Below are positions 25,343 through 34,672 of a stretch of DNA of 64,000 bases, one piece after another; positions within the stretch are counted from its first letter, which is position 1, and each line of letters starts with the position of its first letter. Origin of the DNA: Lewinellaceae bacterium. GTDB lineage: Bacteria > Bacteroidota > Bacteroidia > Chitinophagales > Saprospiraceae. Made by a program: the position numbers and the translations under genes. The notes beneath the pieces were generated by a model. The model was not told the origin of the DNA. It saw only the letters and a program-made list of their open reading frames with translations, and made no database searches. The stretch is from positions 13,048-77,047 of the forward strand of contig JADJRC010000023.1 in NCBI GenBank assembly GCA_016712415.1, read 5' to 3'.

Positions 25343-25756
25343 ATGACCACTTTCCTTTTCAACAATTTCCCGCATTTACCCCTGCCTGTATTATGCATGC
25401 TCGGGATGTTCCTTTCCCGTCCGGAAACAACGTTGTCCCAAACGGGCGCCCCTGCTTCGGCGGCACCGCCTGCTGTTGCGCAGACCGCGGGCAAGACCGC
25501 TACACTGGGCGGACGAAAGATCTTGTCGAGAAAGTTCCCCGTCGATACCAGCGGGAATACGGGCCTGGTCGTGGCCTGGCTCTGCGTCGACAGCACCGGT
25601 CACGTGGTCAGCGCGGAATACCGGGAGAAGGGTTCAACAACTGCTGACACATCCCTGGTAAACAGCGCCTTACGCGCTGCTCGCTCATTTGTCTTCAGCC
25701 CGGCCAACGAGGAAAGGCAGTGTGGTGAAATCCTGTTTAACTTCACAACAAAATGA
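25343..25756 (+). CDS. TonB C-terminal-like domain protein
   Basis: A 137-residue protein with a hydrophobic N-terminus (about residues 12-25), a proline/alanine-rich linker (residues 35-50), and a C-terminal domain resembling the TonB/TolA beta-alpha-beta fold: GLVVAWLCVDSTGHVVSA, then LVNSALRAARSFVFSPA. Short proteins of this class are common in Bacteroidota and may be energy transducers or periplasmic adaptors; ExbB/ExbD genes are not nearby. Its stop codon overlaps the ATG of the following remnant. A good promoter lies at 25288-25318. Confidence 0.6.
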   Translation: MTTFLFNNFPHLPLPVLCMLGMFLSRPETTLSQTGAPASAAPPAVAQTAGKTATLGGRKILSRKFPVDTSGNTGLVVAWLCVDSTGHVVSAEYREKGSTTADTSLVNSALRAARSFVFSPANEERQCGEILFNFTTK

Positions 25757-26006
25757 ATCGAGCACCTGTGCCGGAAAAGGTCTTTTTTTCGGAAAAACAA
25801 CCCGCACGGTAATCCGGAAATACAGGCCTGTGCTTGAGTACGGCGGCTGGGGATACCGTATTTTCGGTAACAAAAGGGCTTTCAATATTTCAGGCGACAT
25901 GGGCCTGCAACTTGAATTCACGGACAAGAGCAAACTGCTCATCGGTACCAGTCAACCTGAAGCACTGGCCGAAGCACTGAAAAAAGCGGGAAAATACAAA
26001 CCCTGA
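25753..26006 (+). pseudogene. Internally deleted remnant of a PH-like membrane protein gene
   Basis: An ATG overlapping the previous stop codon reads MNRAPVPEKVFFSEKQ and then hits a stop at 25810. In another frame the same region continues into RKYRPVLEYGGWGYRIFGN, GLQLEF and LLIGTSQPEALAEAL, which matches the C-terminus of a family of small Bacteroidota membrane proteins (N-terminal EETQ-like motif, two helices, then YGGWG...LLIGT). The membrane helices and the middle of the domain, which I estimate at 70 or more residues, are absent. The simplest reading is an internal deletion that also broke the frame. The family placement is from memory of its conserved blocks. Confidence 0.5.
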
Positions 26007-26019
26007 TACGGCGCCCCCC

Positions 26020-28449
26020 CTACTCCGACCGCAGGCTTTTGACCGGATTCGCCAGCCCGGCCCTGACGGCCTGGATACTGACGGTCGCAAAGGCGATCAG
26101 GAGCGCCAGTAAACCCGTAAGGGCAAACAATTGCCAGCCGATACCGACGCGGTATTCAAAATCCTGCAGCCAGCGGTTCATGCCCCACCAGGCCAGCGGC
26201 ACTGCTATAGCAAAAGCGATCAGCACCAGCAGCAGAAAATCGCGGCTCAACAGGCTAACCACCGAGCCGACAGACGCGCCGAGCACTTTCCGAATACCGA
26301 TTTCCTTCGTTTTCTGCACGGCCATCAGCGAGGCCAGGCCGAACAAGCCGAGGCAGGAGATCAGGATAGCCAGCAGGGCAAAACCTTTACAGGTCAGTGC
26401 GAAACGGTTTTCATCGCGGTAAAATTCGGCGATTGATTCGTCGTAGAACTGTCCGTCGAATACCTGTTCCGGGAAAGTGGCGTCGAACAGTTGCTGGATG
26501 GAGGCCGTTGTGGCTGCCATTTGTTCCGGCCGTATCTTCAAGCCGACAACATTGTAAAATGCCTTCCGGCTGCCCATGGTGATGGGCTCCAGTTCGTTGT
26601 GCAGGGAGTGGGAGTTAAAATCCTCTACCACGCCAACCACTTCGTGCCATTGCCGGCCGCCCAGGCGCAAGGGTTTGCCCAGCACTTCATTGGCGTCGTG
26701 GATTCCCAGTTTGCGGAGCATGGTCTCGTTGACGATCACTTCGCCCAGCGTGTCGCCCGGCTGGAATATCCGGCCTGTCTTCAGGCGCAACCCGTACGTT
26801 TTGAAATAATCGGCGTCGCAGAATTTAAGCGAGGTGTGTACCGGCGCATCCTCGCTGCCGCGGCCCAGTGCAAAATTGCTCGACCAGGTATTGCCCGAGG
26901 AAGGGTTGTCGCTGCCGTAACTCACGGACTCTACCCCCGACAGTTGGAGCAGCCGCTGTTTAAAGGCATCAAAGCGCGGACCGCTGACGCTGTCGCAACT
27001 GATGCCGACCGTGTACACCAGGTTGGGCTGGAAACCGAGGTCCATATTGCGGATATAGTCCAGTTGGCTTACCGTGACCAGCGTGCCGATGATAAGCGCC
27101 TGGGCAATGACAAACTGGAGCACCACCAGCGATTTGCGCAGCACGGTGTTGCCCATGGATCTCGAAGACAATTCGTTTTTCAATGCCCTGACCGGGTTGA
27201 AACCCGCCAGTATCAGCGCCGGGTAAAAGCCGGACAAAAGGCTGACCACTACCACTACAACGGCCATGAATACCCATACAACCGGGTTGCCGAGGAAAGG
27301 CAGCGCATCGGGCACGTCAGATATATGGCGCAACTGAGGGGCCAGTATATAGGCCAGCCCGGCGCCGAGCAACACGGCCAACACGACAACCAGGGTCGTT
27401 TCACCCATAAACTGACGAATCAGTTGTCCCCTGCTGCCGCCCAGCGACTTGCGCACACCAACCTCTCTGGAGCGTCGCGTCGCGAGTGCCGTGGCCAGGT
27501 TGATAAAGTTGAAGCACGCCATGACCAGCACCAGCAGGCCCACCAGCGAGAGCACCCACAGGCGGCTCTTGCTGATGACATGCGACCCCGAGGTGCCCAA
27601 CCGGTCATTGTAATGCAGTTCGGACAAGGGTTGAAGCAGGTGAAATTTTTCCCGGCCCGGCTTTCCATCTTTGTGGTATTCCGACTTTCCGACTTTGGCG
27701 AGCGCTTCGCCGGCCGCTTTCATTTGGCCGGCATCGCCGAGCAAAGCGAATGCCTGGTTATTGCTACTGGTGCTTCCCCAATCGTTGTCATAATAGTACT
27801 GTTTGGCATTTTGCCGCACCGTTTCGTAGGAAATCATCACATGAAATGGGAAATCGGAGTTGTCCGGGGCATTTTCCACCACCCCGCGTACGGAGAGCAG
27901 CAGGGCGTTGTCCATCAGCACCGTTTTGCCCAGTGCCTTGTCCCAGGTATCGAAGCATTTTTCCGCCATACGCCGGTTCAACACAACGGAATAGGGTTCA
28001 TTCAGTGCCGTTTCGGGGTCGCCGGCCAGCCATTGCCAGTCGAAAATCCTGAAAAATGCGGATTCTACAAACACCCCGATCTCGTGCTCTTCGTCGGTGT
28101 TAAACTTGCGCATTGCGGTGCCGCCTGCGGCATCGGGCACCGCAATCGTAGGCCATACCTCCTTGATTCTGGCAAATTGCTCGAACTGGGGTACCGCAGT
28201 TTGCATGGCATCCATCGCAGGGATAGGGATACCCGGCGTAAACCGCTCGCCGTAAATACCGTCGCGGGTTTCCGTAACGATCCTGGCGATGCGGTCATAA
28301 TTCCGGTGTTGGGTATTAAAACTCAATTCATAGTACACCAGCCGGAAGATCAACAGGCAGGCCGCAATGCCGACGGCAAGGCCAAGGATATTGATAAACG
28401 AATACAGTTTGTTCTTGGAGAGATTGCGAAGGGCCAGTTTGATGTGCAT
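26020..28449 (-). CDS. MacB-type ABC transporter permease (FtsX domains)
   Basis: An 809-residue permease. An N-terminal membrane helix (FINILGLAVGIAACLLIFRL, about 18-37) precedes a MacB-like periplasmic domain (about 45-285). A first FtsX core follows with three helices (about 290-430, including EVGVRKSLGGSRGQLIRQF). A second half repeats the layout, ending in the FtsX core with EIGIRKVLGASVGSVVSLL and a final helix. The length is standard for the duplicated Bacteroidota type. It likely works with a LolD/MacB ATPase and an HlyD adaptor to export or extrude a substrate from the periplasm; candidates lie at 34673-37577. An inverted repeat at 28487-28545 lies in its upstream region. Confidence 0.9.
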   Translation of the reverse strand: MHIKLALRNLSKNKLYSFINILGLAVGIAACLLIFRLVYYELSFNTQHRNYDRIARIVTETRDGIYGERFTPGIPIPAMDAMQTAVPQFEQFARIKEVWPTIAVPDAAGGTAMRKFNTDEEHEIGVFVESAFFRIFDWQWLAGDPETALNEPYSVVLNRRMAEKCFDTWDKALGKTVLMDNALLLSVRGVVENAPDNSDFPFHVMISYETVRQNAKQYYYDNDWGSTSSNNQAFALLGDAGQMKAAGEALAKVGKSEYHKDGKPGREKFHLLQPLSELHYNDRLGTSGSHVISKSRLWVLSLVGLLVLVMACFNFINLATALATRRSREVGVRKSLGGSRGQLIRQFMGETTLVVVLAVLLGAGLAYILAPQLRHISDVPDALPFLGNPVVWVFMAVVVVVVSLLSGFYPALILAGFNPVRALKNELSSRSMGNTVLRKSLVVLQFVIAQALIIGTLVTVSQLDYIRNMDLGFQPNLVYTVGISCDSVSGPRFDAFKQRLLQLSGVESVSYGSDNPSSGNTWSSNFALGRGSEDAPVHTSLKFCDADYFKTYGLRLKTGRIFQPGDTLGEVIVNETMLRKLGIHDANEVLGKPLRLGGRQWHEVVGVVEDFNSHSLHNELEPITMGSRKAFYNVVGLKIRPEQMAATTASIQQLFDATFPEQVFDGQFYDESIAEFYRDENRFALTCKGFALLAILISCLGLFGLASLMAVQKTKEIGIRKVLGASVGSVVSLLSRDFLLLVLIAFAIAVPLAWWGMNRWLQDFEYRVGIGWQLFALTGLLALLIAFATVSIQAVRAGLANPVKSLRSE

Positions 28450-28486
28450 GGTTGACAGTGTGGTCGCGTGAATGATCTGATAGAAA

Positions 28487-28545
28487 TTTTCAAGTACAAT
28501 GCCACAGTAATAACAATCTGATAATCAGCACTATGTACTTGAAAA
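28487..28545. promoter_or_regulatory. Perfect 12-bp inverted repeat upstream of the permease gene
   Basis: TTTTCAAGTACA (28487-28498) and TGTACTTGAAAA (28534-28545) are exact reverse complements with 35 bases between. It lies 38-96 bases before the permease start on the minus strand, in the region shared with the divergent peptidase gene, so an operator or looping site is possible. Confidence 0.4.
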
Positions 28546-28695
28546 AATTTAAAAAAACGCTCAAAACCGGACGCGGGCGTTCGTTATCGGACACTAAACG
28601 AAGGGTTGGAAAATATACGTGACAACAGCGATATTTGCTTCGGCATTTTGTTCCATAATCCGCAATTCAATCAAATCAAACTTAGAACGTTGTTT

Positions 28696-30164
28696 ATGAA
28701 ATTTCTTTCCGCACTGCCCATCCTGACCTTTTGTCTGTCCGTTTTTCCCGCCGGAATCCGCTCCCAGTCTGCCGACCCTCTTAAAAGCGATGCGCTCCTG
28801 AATCGGGATGGTCAATATGACCACTATAAAAAAATAGCGCTTCAAATCTGGGATTTTGCAGAGTTGGGATACAAGGAGCAAAAAGTTCCGCCCTGTTGCA
28901 ACAGACGCTGACGGCTGACGGGTTCAGGGTTGAAGCCGGGGTGGCGGAAATACCCACTGCATTTGTTGCCACCTTCGGCGCCGGCAAGCCCGTGATCGGC
29001 ATTCTGGCTGAATTCGACGCCCTTCCCGGCCTCTCGCAGCAGGCTGATCCCGTCAAAAATCCGAGAGCCGGTACCGAGGCAGGGCATGGCTGCGGGCATC
29101 ATCTTTTTGGTACTGCCTCCGTAGCGGCCGCCATTGCGCTGAAAAACCTGATGACTAAAAACAAGATTCCGGGTACGCTAAAACTGTACGGCACACCCGC
29201 CGAAGAAGGCGGTTCGGGGAAGGTGTACATGGTACGTGCCGGATTGTTTGAAGGCACCGATGTCGTGCTGCACTGGCATCCATCTGATAAAAACAGCGCA
29301 AACGCCGCCACTTCACTGGCCAACCTGTCTGCCAAGTTTCGCTTTCACGGCATCTCGGCCCATGCTTCCGGCACCCCCGAGCGCGGCCGTTCCGCACTCG
29401 ATGGCGTGGAATCCATGAACTATATGGTAAACATGATGCGCGAACACATTTCCTCCGACGCCAGGATACATTATATCATTACCGATGGCGGAAAAGCGCC
29501 GAACGTGGTGCCCGACTTCGCGGAGGTGTACTATTACGTGCGGCATCCGAACCCGGAAACGGTAAAAACCCTGTTCGAACGTGTCGTCAAATGTGCCGAC
29601 GGTGCAGCGACAGGCACCGAAACGAAAATGGATTACGAGATCATCGGCGGCGTGTACAACCTGCTGCCCAATATTACGCTGGCAAAAGCCATGCACCAAA
29701 ACCTGAGCCGGGTCGGCGGCGTATCGTACAGCCAGGCCGACCTCGAATTTGCGAAAAAACTGCGCGAATCCTTCGGCAACAGCAAATCAGAAATCGCGGA
29801 AGCCGGTCAGGTCGAGCCTTTCCGAACGGGTGACCGCTCCGGCGGGTCAACAGACGTGGCCGACGTGAGCTGGGTAGTGCCCACGGTAGGCCTGCGCACC
29901 GGCACCTGGGTACCGGGCACCCCGGCACACAGCTGGCAGGCGGTGGCATGCGGCGGTATGGACATCGGTGTAAAAGGTATGCTGGTCGCGGCCAAGACGC
30001 TTACCCTGACCGGTATCGACCTGCTTACAGACCCGGCATTGCTTCAGACTGCCACTTTGGAGTTTCAGCAGGCACGCGGCGCCGGGTTCAGGTACGAACC
30101 GCTGCTCGGCGACAGAAAGCCCGCCCTGGACTACCGCGATAATCCGGGACAACCAACCGATTGA
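28696..30164 (+). CDS. M20-family amidohydrolase/peptidase, AbgB-like (one-base frameshift in an A5 run)
   Basis: Starting at the ATG at 28696, a signal peptide (MKFLSALPILTFCLSVFPAG) leads into an M20 metallopeptidase. The frame is lost at 28880-28884; adding one A joins AELGYKEQK to SALLQQTLTADGF and gives 489 residues. Metal and catalytic blocks are present: GILAEFDALPG, AGHGCGHHLFGT, YGTPAEEGGSGK and HASGTPERGRSALDG. The pattern is closest to AbgB, the p-aminobenzoyl-glutamate hydrolase subunit, but secreted. The one-base deficit in a homopolymer matches that in metG and the 39400 kinase, so a sequence error is more likely than true decay. Confidence 0.88.
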
Positions 30165-30170
30165 CGGGCT

Positions 30171-32600
30171 CTATTCGCTTCTCAGGTTTTCCACCGGATT
30201 GTTCAGCGCAGCGCGTATCGTTTGCCACCCGACGGCAGCCAGTGCCAGTGCTAACAGCGACAACACACAGCCTCCCACTATGCCAAAACCGACTGTTATA
30301 CGGTAGGCAAATGTCTGGAGCAAAAGATTGGACAGGAAGTACCCTGTCGGGACAGCGATTGCCATAGCGAGGCCCAGCAACACCAGGAAATTGCGCGACA
30401 GCAGCAGCGTCAGGTCTGTCACCGAAGCGCCGATCACCTTGCGAATGCTGATCTCCTTTGAGCGCGTCTCGACGCTGAACGTAACGATGCCGAGCAGCCC
30501 CAGACAGGCAATGGAGATGGCCAGTAAGGCAAAAAAGCCCAGCATCCCGGCAATGTTGCGCATTTCCTGGTAGCAATCGCGCATCTTCTGATCCAGGAAG
30601 GCATAGCGCATCGGATGAATGGGGTCGAATTTTTTCCATATCCCTTCCATCGAAGCGATGGCGCCGGCGGGATCGCCGGGAGTGAGCCGAACGTCGAGCT
30701 GGGTAAAATGGCGCGGGGCATACAACATGAGCAAAGGACCGATCTCATAGGTCAGGGGCCGGAAATTGAAGTTTTTCAACACGCCCAGAACGGCCACTTC
30801 GGTGGTATCATCGAGCCAGAGCGTCTGGCCGATGGCATCTTTGGGGCCACCGAGGTTAAATTTTTCCAGTGCCTTTTCATTCAGGATTACAAACTGCTGC
30901 CTGTCGGGATTAAGGTCGGCAGGGAAATCACTTCCGGCGATCAGGGTCAGCCCGTGGTTGGCAATATAATGCTGGTCTATAAAGAAATTGCGCATCGGCG
31001 AGGGGTCGTCGGCACGGTTCCGGCGGACATCGACAGACCAGTCCTCCCAGGTTCCTATGGTATGCGACGAGGCCGATACCTGTACCACGCGGTGGTCGCG
31101 TGCAATCTCGGCGGCGAGGGCTTCAGGATCGACTGCCCCCAGGCGGATGTTGACGATATGCTCCTTGTCGAAACCGTAATTGGCCAGCATCGCAAAATCC
31201 AGTTGTTTCCATACGGTCGCCACCACGATCAGGAAGATCATCGATATGGCAAACTGCATGACGATCATGGCTTTGCGAAGGTTTAGCCGGGCGAATAGTT
31301 TCAACCGCGACAGGTCGCGCAAGGCGGCATCGGGGCGAAAACGCGACAGGTAAAACGCCGGCACCCAACCAGCGCCAAGGCCGACAATCAGGGTGAAACC
31401 TGCAAACATGAGGTATGTTTTCCAGTCTTCCAGAAAGGGGTTGTACAAACTGGCATCAGCGTCGGGGACAATGCCGTCCATCAGGCGCAGGAGCGGGATG
31501 CGCAGGAACCAGGCCAGCACGAGCGCCAAAAAGGCCGTCAGTACAGCTTCCGTCAGAAACTGGCGGATCAGTTCGCCGCGTCTGGCGCCCATCACCTTCC
31601 TGATCCCGACCTCCTTTGCCCGGACGAGTGCGCGGGCAATAGTCAGGTTGGCGTAGTTGAGGCAGGGAAAAACGGTGAGCAGAATAACAAATCCGATCAG
31701 ACCCCAGATGACAAATACCGGCATCGAATTTTCCATGGTCTGGCTCAGAATCATGTCGGCGGGTGTTATATCAGCAAGGTTTTGTGCCAGAAAACGGTAC
31801 CCTTCGTCGCGGCTTTCGAGCGACAGCCCTTTATACCGGGTATCGGAGATTTCAGCAAGCGCCGTTTCCAGGTCGGCTTTCGTTTTACCGGGGTTGAGGA
31901 GTACATAATTGTAGGTGCGGTAATAATTTGTCCAGTTTTCCCTGACCAGGCTTTCCTGATCCTCCGGCGCCTGTTGCCTTTCCAACGACACCATGGTGGA
32001 GGAAGCGGTAAGCGCCTGAAAGTCCAGGTGCGTTTTCTGATCGACTTTTTGCAAAACGCCGGTCACTTTAAATTTGCCGTAGCCATTGATATCCAGCGTC
32101 TTATTCAACGGGTCCTGGCTGCCGAAAAATCGTGTTGCCGTTTCTTTTGTCAGAATAATGGAAAACGGCTCGCTCAGCGCATCGGCTTCGTTGCCAGCCT
32201 CCAGGTGAAATCCGAATACTTTGAAAAAGGCGCCGTCAGCATAATAACTACTGATCGGCAGGGTGCGCCCGTCGTCGAGCAGGGCATCGCCCCCTGGGCC
32301 GAAACTCAGGGCAACGACCTCCTCTGCCACAGCAAAATCCCGCGCTATGGTCGTACCGACAGGGAATGGCGACGAGGCGTATTTCTCCGAGCCGCCTTCC
32401 TTGCGCAGCGCTTCGGTTATTACCCTGAAGGTCCGCTCCGGAGCGGGATGGAACTTGTCGTATCCATACTGGTTTCGGATAACAGTGATAATGATCAGCG
32501 AAACGCTCATGCTCAGCGCGAGACCGATGATGTTGAGCGCCGAGAAAAACCTGAATTTCCGCATGTTGCGGAATGCAACCTTTACGTCGTTGAGTATCAT
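30171..32600 (-). CDS. MacB-type ABC transporter permease (FtsX domains), second copy
   Basis: Also 809 residues, with the same two-half plan as the permease at 26020 but clearly diverged. An N-terminal helix (ALNIIGLALSMSVSLIIITV), a periplasmic domain, a first FtsX core containing EVGIRKVMGARRGELIRQF and a C-terminal core containing EISIRKVIGASVTDLTLLL are visible. It ends PVENLRSE, compared with PVKSLRSE in the first copy, a common end for the family. The two genes lie on the same strand around the M20 gene and probably arose by old duplication. The substrate is unknown. It converges with the M20 gene with only a six-base gap. Confidence 0.9.
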   Translation of the reverse strand: MILNDVKVAFRNMRKFRFFSALNIIGLALSMSVSLIIITVIRNQYGYDKFHPAPERTFRVITEALRKEGGSEKYASSPFPVGTTIARDFAVAEEVVALSFGPGGDALLDDGRTLPISSYYADGAFFKVFGFHLEAGNEADALSEPFSIILTKETATRFFGSQDPLNKTLDINGYGKFKVTGVLQKVDQKTHLDFQALTASSTMVSLERQQAPEDQESLVRENWTNYYRTYNYVLLNPGKTKADLETALAEISDTRYKGLSLESRDEGYRFLAQNLADITPADMILSQTMENSMPVFVIWGLIGFVILLTVFPCLNYANLTIARALVRAKEVGIRKVMGARRGELIRQFLTEAVLTAFLALVLAWFLRIPLLRLMDGIVPDADASLYNPFLEDWKTYLMFAGFTLIVGLGAGWVPAFYLSRFRPDAALRDLSRLKLFARLNLRKAMIVMQFAISMIFLIVVATVWKQLDFAMLANYGFDKEHIVNIRLGAVDPEALAAEIARDHRVVQVSASSHTIGTWEDWSVDVRRNRADDPSPMRNFFIDQHYIANHGLTLIAGSDFPADLNPDRQQFVILNEKALEKFNLGGPKDAIGQTLWLDDTTEVAVLGVLKNFNFRPLTYEIGPLLMLYAPRHFTQLDVRLTPGDPAGAIASMEGIWKKFDPIHPMRYAFLDQKMRDCYQEMRNIAGMLGFFALLAISIACLGLLGIVTFSVETRSKEISIRKVIGASVTDLTLLLSRNFLVLLGLAMAIAVPTGYFLSNLLLQTFAYRITVGFGIVGGCVLSLLALALAAVGWQTIRAALNNPVENLRSE

Positions 32601-32767
32601 AGCTTATGCCGGTCACCAGGTAGGGATGACGACCGCTATTGTACCTCCACAGTCCGTGCCTAAATTGCTTTAAACTGATTATCAGAAAGTTGGAATCGTG
32701 GCAGGTTCCCAAATCTGTACGAATCCGAACAGGATTGTGCGAAAGCGCACGCCGCAATGCGATCCGG

Positions 32768-34309
32768 TCAGCGCCGGTAAAAGCGCACCTCCACACGGCG
32801 CTGCAATTGGTGGTTCAGTTGCGGATCGTCGGACAGCAGTTTGGTATCGACCGGGCGACTGGAGCCGTAGCCTGCGTATTCGAGCCGGGATGCAGCGATG
32901 CCCTCCGACACGAGGTAATCGTACACTTTTTTGGCGCGCAGGTCCGACAAGCCGCTGGTTGCACTCTCGCTCGTATCATCCGAATGGCCTGATATCCGGG
33001 CTTTCAGGCTCGGGTCGTTTTTCAGAATCATCGCTATTTCCTCCATCGTTTCATCGGAGGTGCGGAACCAGTCGGACTGTGCATTTTTGAAATATACGGC
33101 CTTATCGGGCGGCGGAAGGCTTGGGCAGCCGTTCCGGGCGGCCGTTCCGGGCAGATCGGGACATTCATCATCCTTGTCGGCGATGCCGTCGGCATCGGTA
33201 TCCGGGCAGCCGCCGAGTACGCCGGGACCGGCTTTGTCAGGACAAAGGTCCTTGTTGTCCGGCACACCGTCATGATCCGTGTCCACGACCGGGCAGCCCT
33301 TGTTATCTGGCGTTCCGGGTTGGTCGGGGCATTCGTCGTCGTTATCGGCGATGCCGTCCTTATCTTTGTCAGGGCAACCTTTCAGGCTCTTTAAACCGGG
33401 CACGGCAGGGCATTCGTCGTCGATATCCGGGACGCCATCTTTGTCAATATCACTTGGTATCGAGGCCGTATGCTCGTTTTGGGGTTGTTCTTTGGGAGCT
33501 TGTTCTTTTTGCTGGGCGACCTTTGCCCTTTCGATGGCTTCCGCTTTTTCTGCTTTTTCAGCCTTTTCCGTCCTGGCGATATCCTTATTCCTCGCTTTGT
33601 TTTTGCCGAAAGGATAGTTCACCCCGATCTGGGCGGTGAAAAACCAGTCGTTTTTGTCCGGATTGCCGGCGAGGCTGATTCCGTCGAGGTAATCGGAGAA
33701 AGTAGGCCGCAGGGCCGCTTCCAGCATGAAAGTGCTGTGGTCTTTCAGCCGGAACCGCACACCGAAACCTATCGGGATCACGATATGCAGTTTGTTTGTT
33801 TTGGCCTTTTTATCGAGAGCAGCCTTGTCGGGGTCAATCTCTTCGTTGCCGTTGGCGTCGTTCCAGTTGACCTTTGGGTTGCTGTGAGCCCATCCGAAAC
33901 CGACGAGGCCATATGGCGCAATGATACTCCGTCCCCGAGAAGGCTTCCCTTTTTTGGGGTACATCCCGAAAGGATAGAACTCATTGAGCACGGACAGTTC
34001 GATGAGGGTACTTTCAAAGGCGATACCCCGGCGTATCCGCCATTCGGGCTCGGCAAAATTGCGATCGTCGCCGGCAATCCTTCCGGCCATGGCATTGAGG
34101 CGCAAGGCATAAAAATTACTCACGTTGCGGCGCAGGGAGAGCGATGCGGCATATTTGATTTCCCGAAAACCGGCGTTGACCCTGAATGCGTCCAGGTCGC
34201 CCTGGTAAGAAGTAATACCCAGAGCGCCACTGATATCCCATTTAAAAGGGACTTGTCCTGATGCCGTAAATGATAAGGCAAGGATCAGAAGAGAAAAGAC
34301 TGTTTTCAT
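32768..34309 (-). CDS. OmpA-family protein with thrombospondin type 3 repeats
   Basis: A 513-residue outer-membrane protein from the ATG at 34309 (MKTVFSLLILALSFTASGQ, signal peptide). Residues ~20-225 form a beta-barrel-like domain. A lysine/glutamate/alanine-rich linker follows (~230-280). Then come four calcium-binding thrombospondin-3 repeats (DxDxDGxxDxxDxCP form, ~290-395). The C-terminal OmpA domain (~405-513) has KARISGHSDDTSESA and LSDLRAKKVYDYLVSEGI, which bind peptidoglycan. It probably anchors the outer membrane to the cell wall. An earlier ATG at 34363 would extend it by 18 residues with no signal-like character. Confidence 0.9.
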   Translation of the reverse strand: MKTVFSLLILALSFTASGQVPFKWDISGALGITSYQGDLDAFRVNAGFREIKYAASLSLRRNVSNFYALRLNAMAGRIAGDDRNFAEPEWRIRRGIAFESTLIELSVLNEFYPFGMYPKKGKPSRGRSIIAPYGLVGFGWAHSNPKVNWNDANGNEEIDPDKAALDKKAKTNKLHIVIPIGFGVRFRLKDHSTFMLEAALRPTFSDYLDGISLAGNPDKNDWFFTAQIGVNYPFGKNKARNKDIARTEKAEKAEKAEAIERAKVAQQKEQAPKEQPQNEHTASIPSDIDKDGVPDIDDECPAVPGLKSLKGCPDKDKDGIADNDDECPDQPGTPDNKGCPVVDTDHDGVPDNKDLCPDKAGPGVLGGCPDTDADGIADKDDECPDLPGTAARNGCPSLPPPDKAVYFKNAQSDWFRTSDETMEEIAMILKNDPSLKARISGHSDDTSESATSGLSDLRAKKVYDYLVSEGIAASRLEYAGYGSSRPVDTKLLSDDPQLNHQLQRRVEVRFYRR

Positions 34310-34505
34310 TATTAGCCGATAATAGATTAAAGATATGCCGTGTTTGATGACTAACCTGTACACGGCACCGCAACATGCGGCTTTTGGCAGTATTGGCTAG
34401 GTCAAAAAGTTTGCCACATTCGCAATGCAGGGAATTCTCCCGAAGGTAGGCCGACTTATGCGTTGTGGTGCATAATACAGGAGACAAAGATGAAAAGTGC
34501 ATCAA

Positions 34506-34578
34506 ATCAGTACGCCCGACCACCAGGTCCGTTGAAGCGCCGTGTGAGGCGCCGGACCTGAAAGTCAGGCGTACTGAT
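34506..34578. repeat. REP-like nested hairpin
   Basis: Outer arms ATCAGTACGCC (34506-34516) and GGCGTACTGAT (34568-34578) are exact complements. Inside, AGGTCCG pairs with CGGACCT and GCGCC with GGCGC. It shares the AGGTCCG words with the repeats at 2225-2373 and 10640-10716. The rest of the 363-base gap (34310-34672) shows nothing else that I recognise. Confidence 0.75.
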
Positions 34579-34672
34579 TATCGTCTGATCTGAAAATATT
34601 TGACTTTTCCGAAATCAATTGCAAAATTCGGAGTGAACTCGTGTGCCCCCCCGGTCACCTGAGACCCCGGGG

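Noticed and set aside
25689..25752. N-terminal part of the 105-residue frame at 25689
   Set aside because: It overlaps the TonB-like gene in another frame and has no similarity; only the part after about 25800 matches a protein family.
26491..28455. 654-residue open frame on the plus strand
   Set aside because: Antisense shadow of the MacB-type permease gene, with composition typical of a reversed codon frame.
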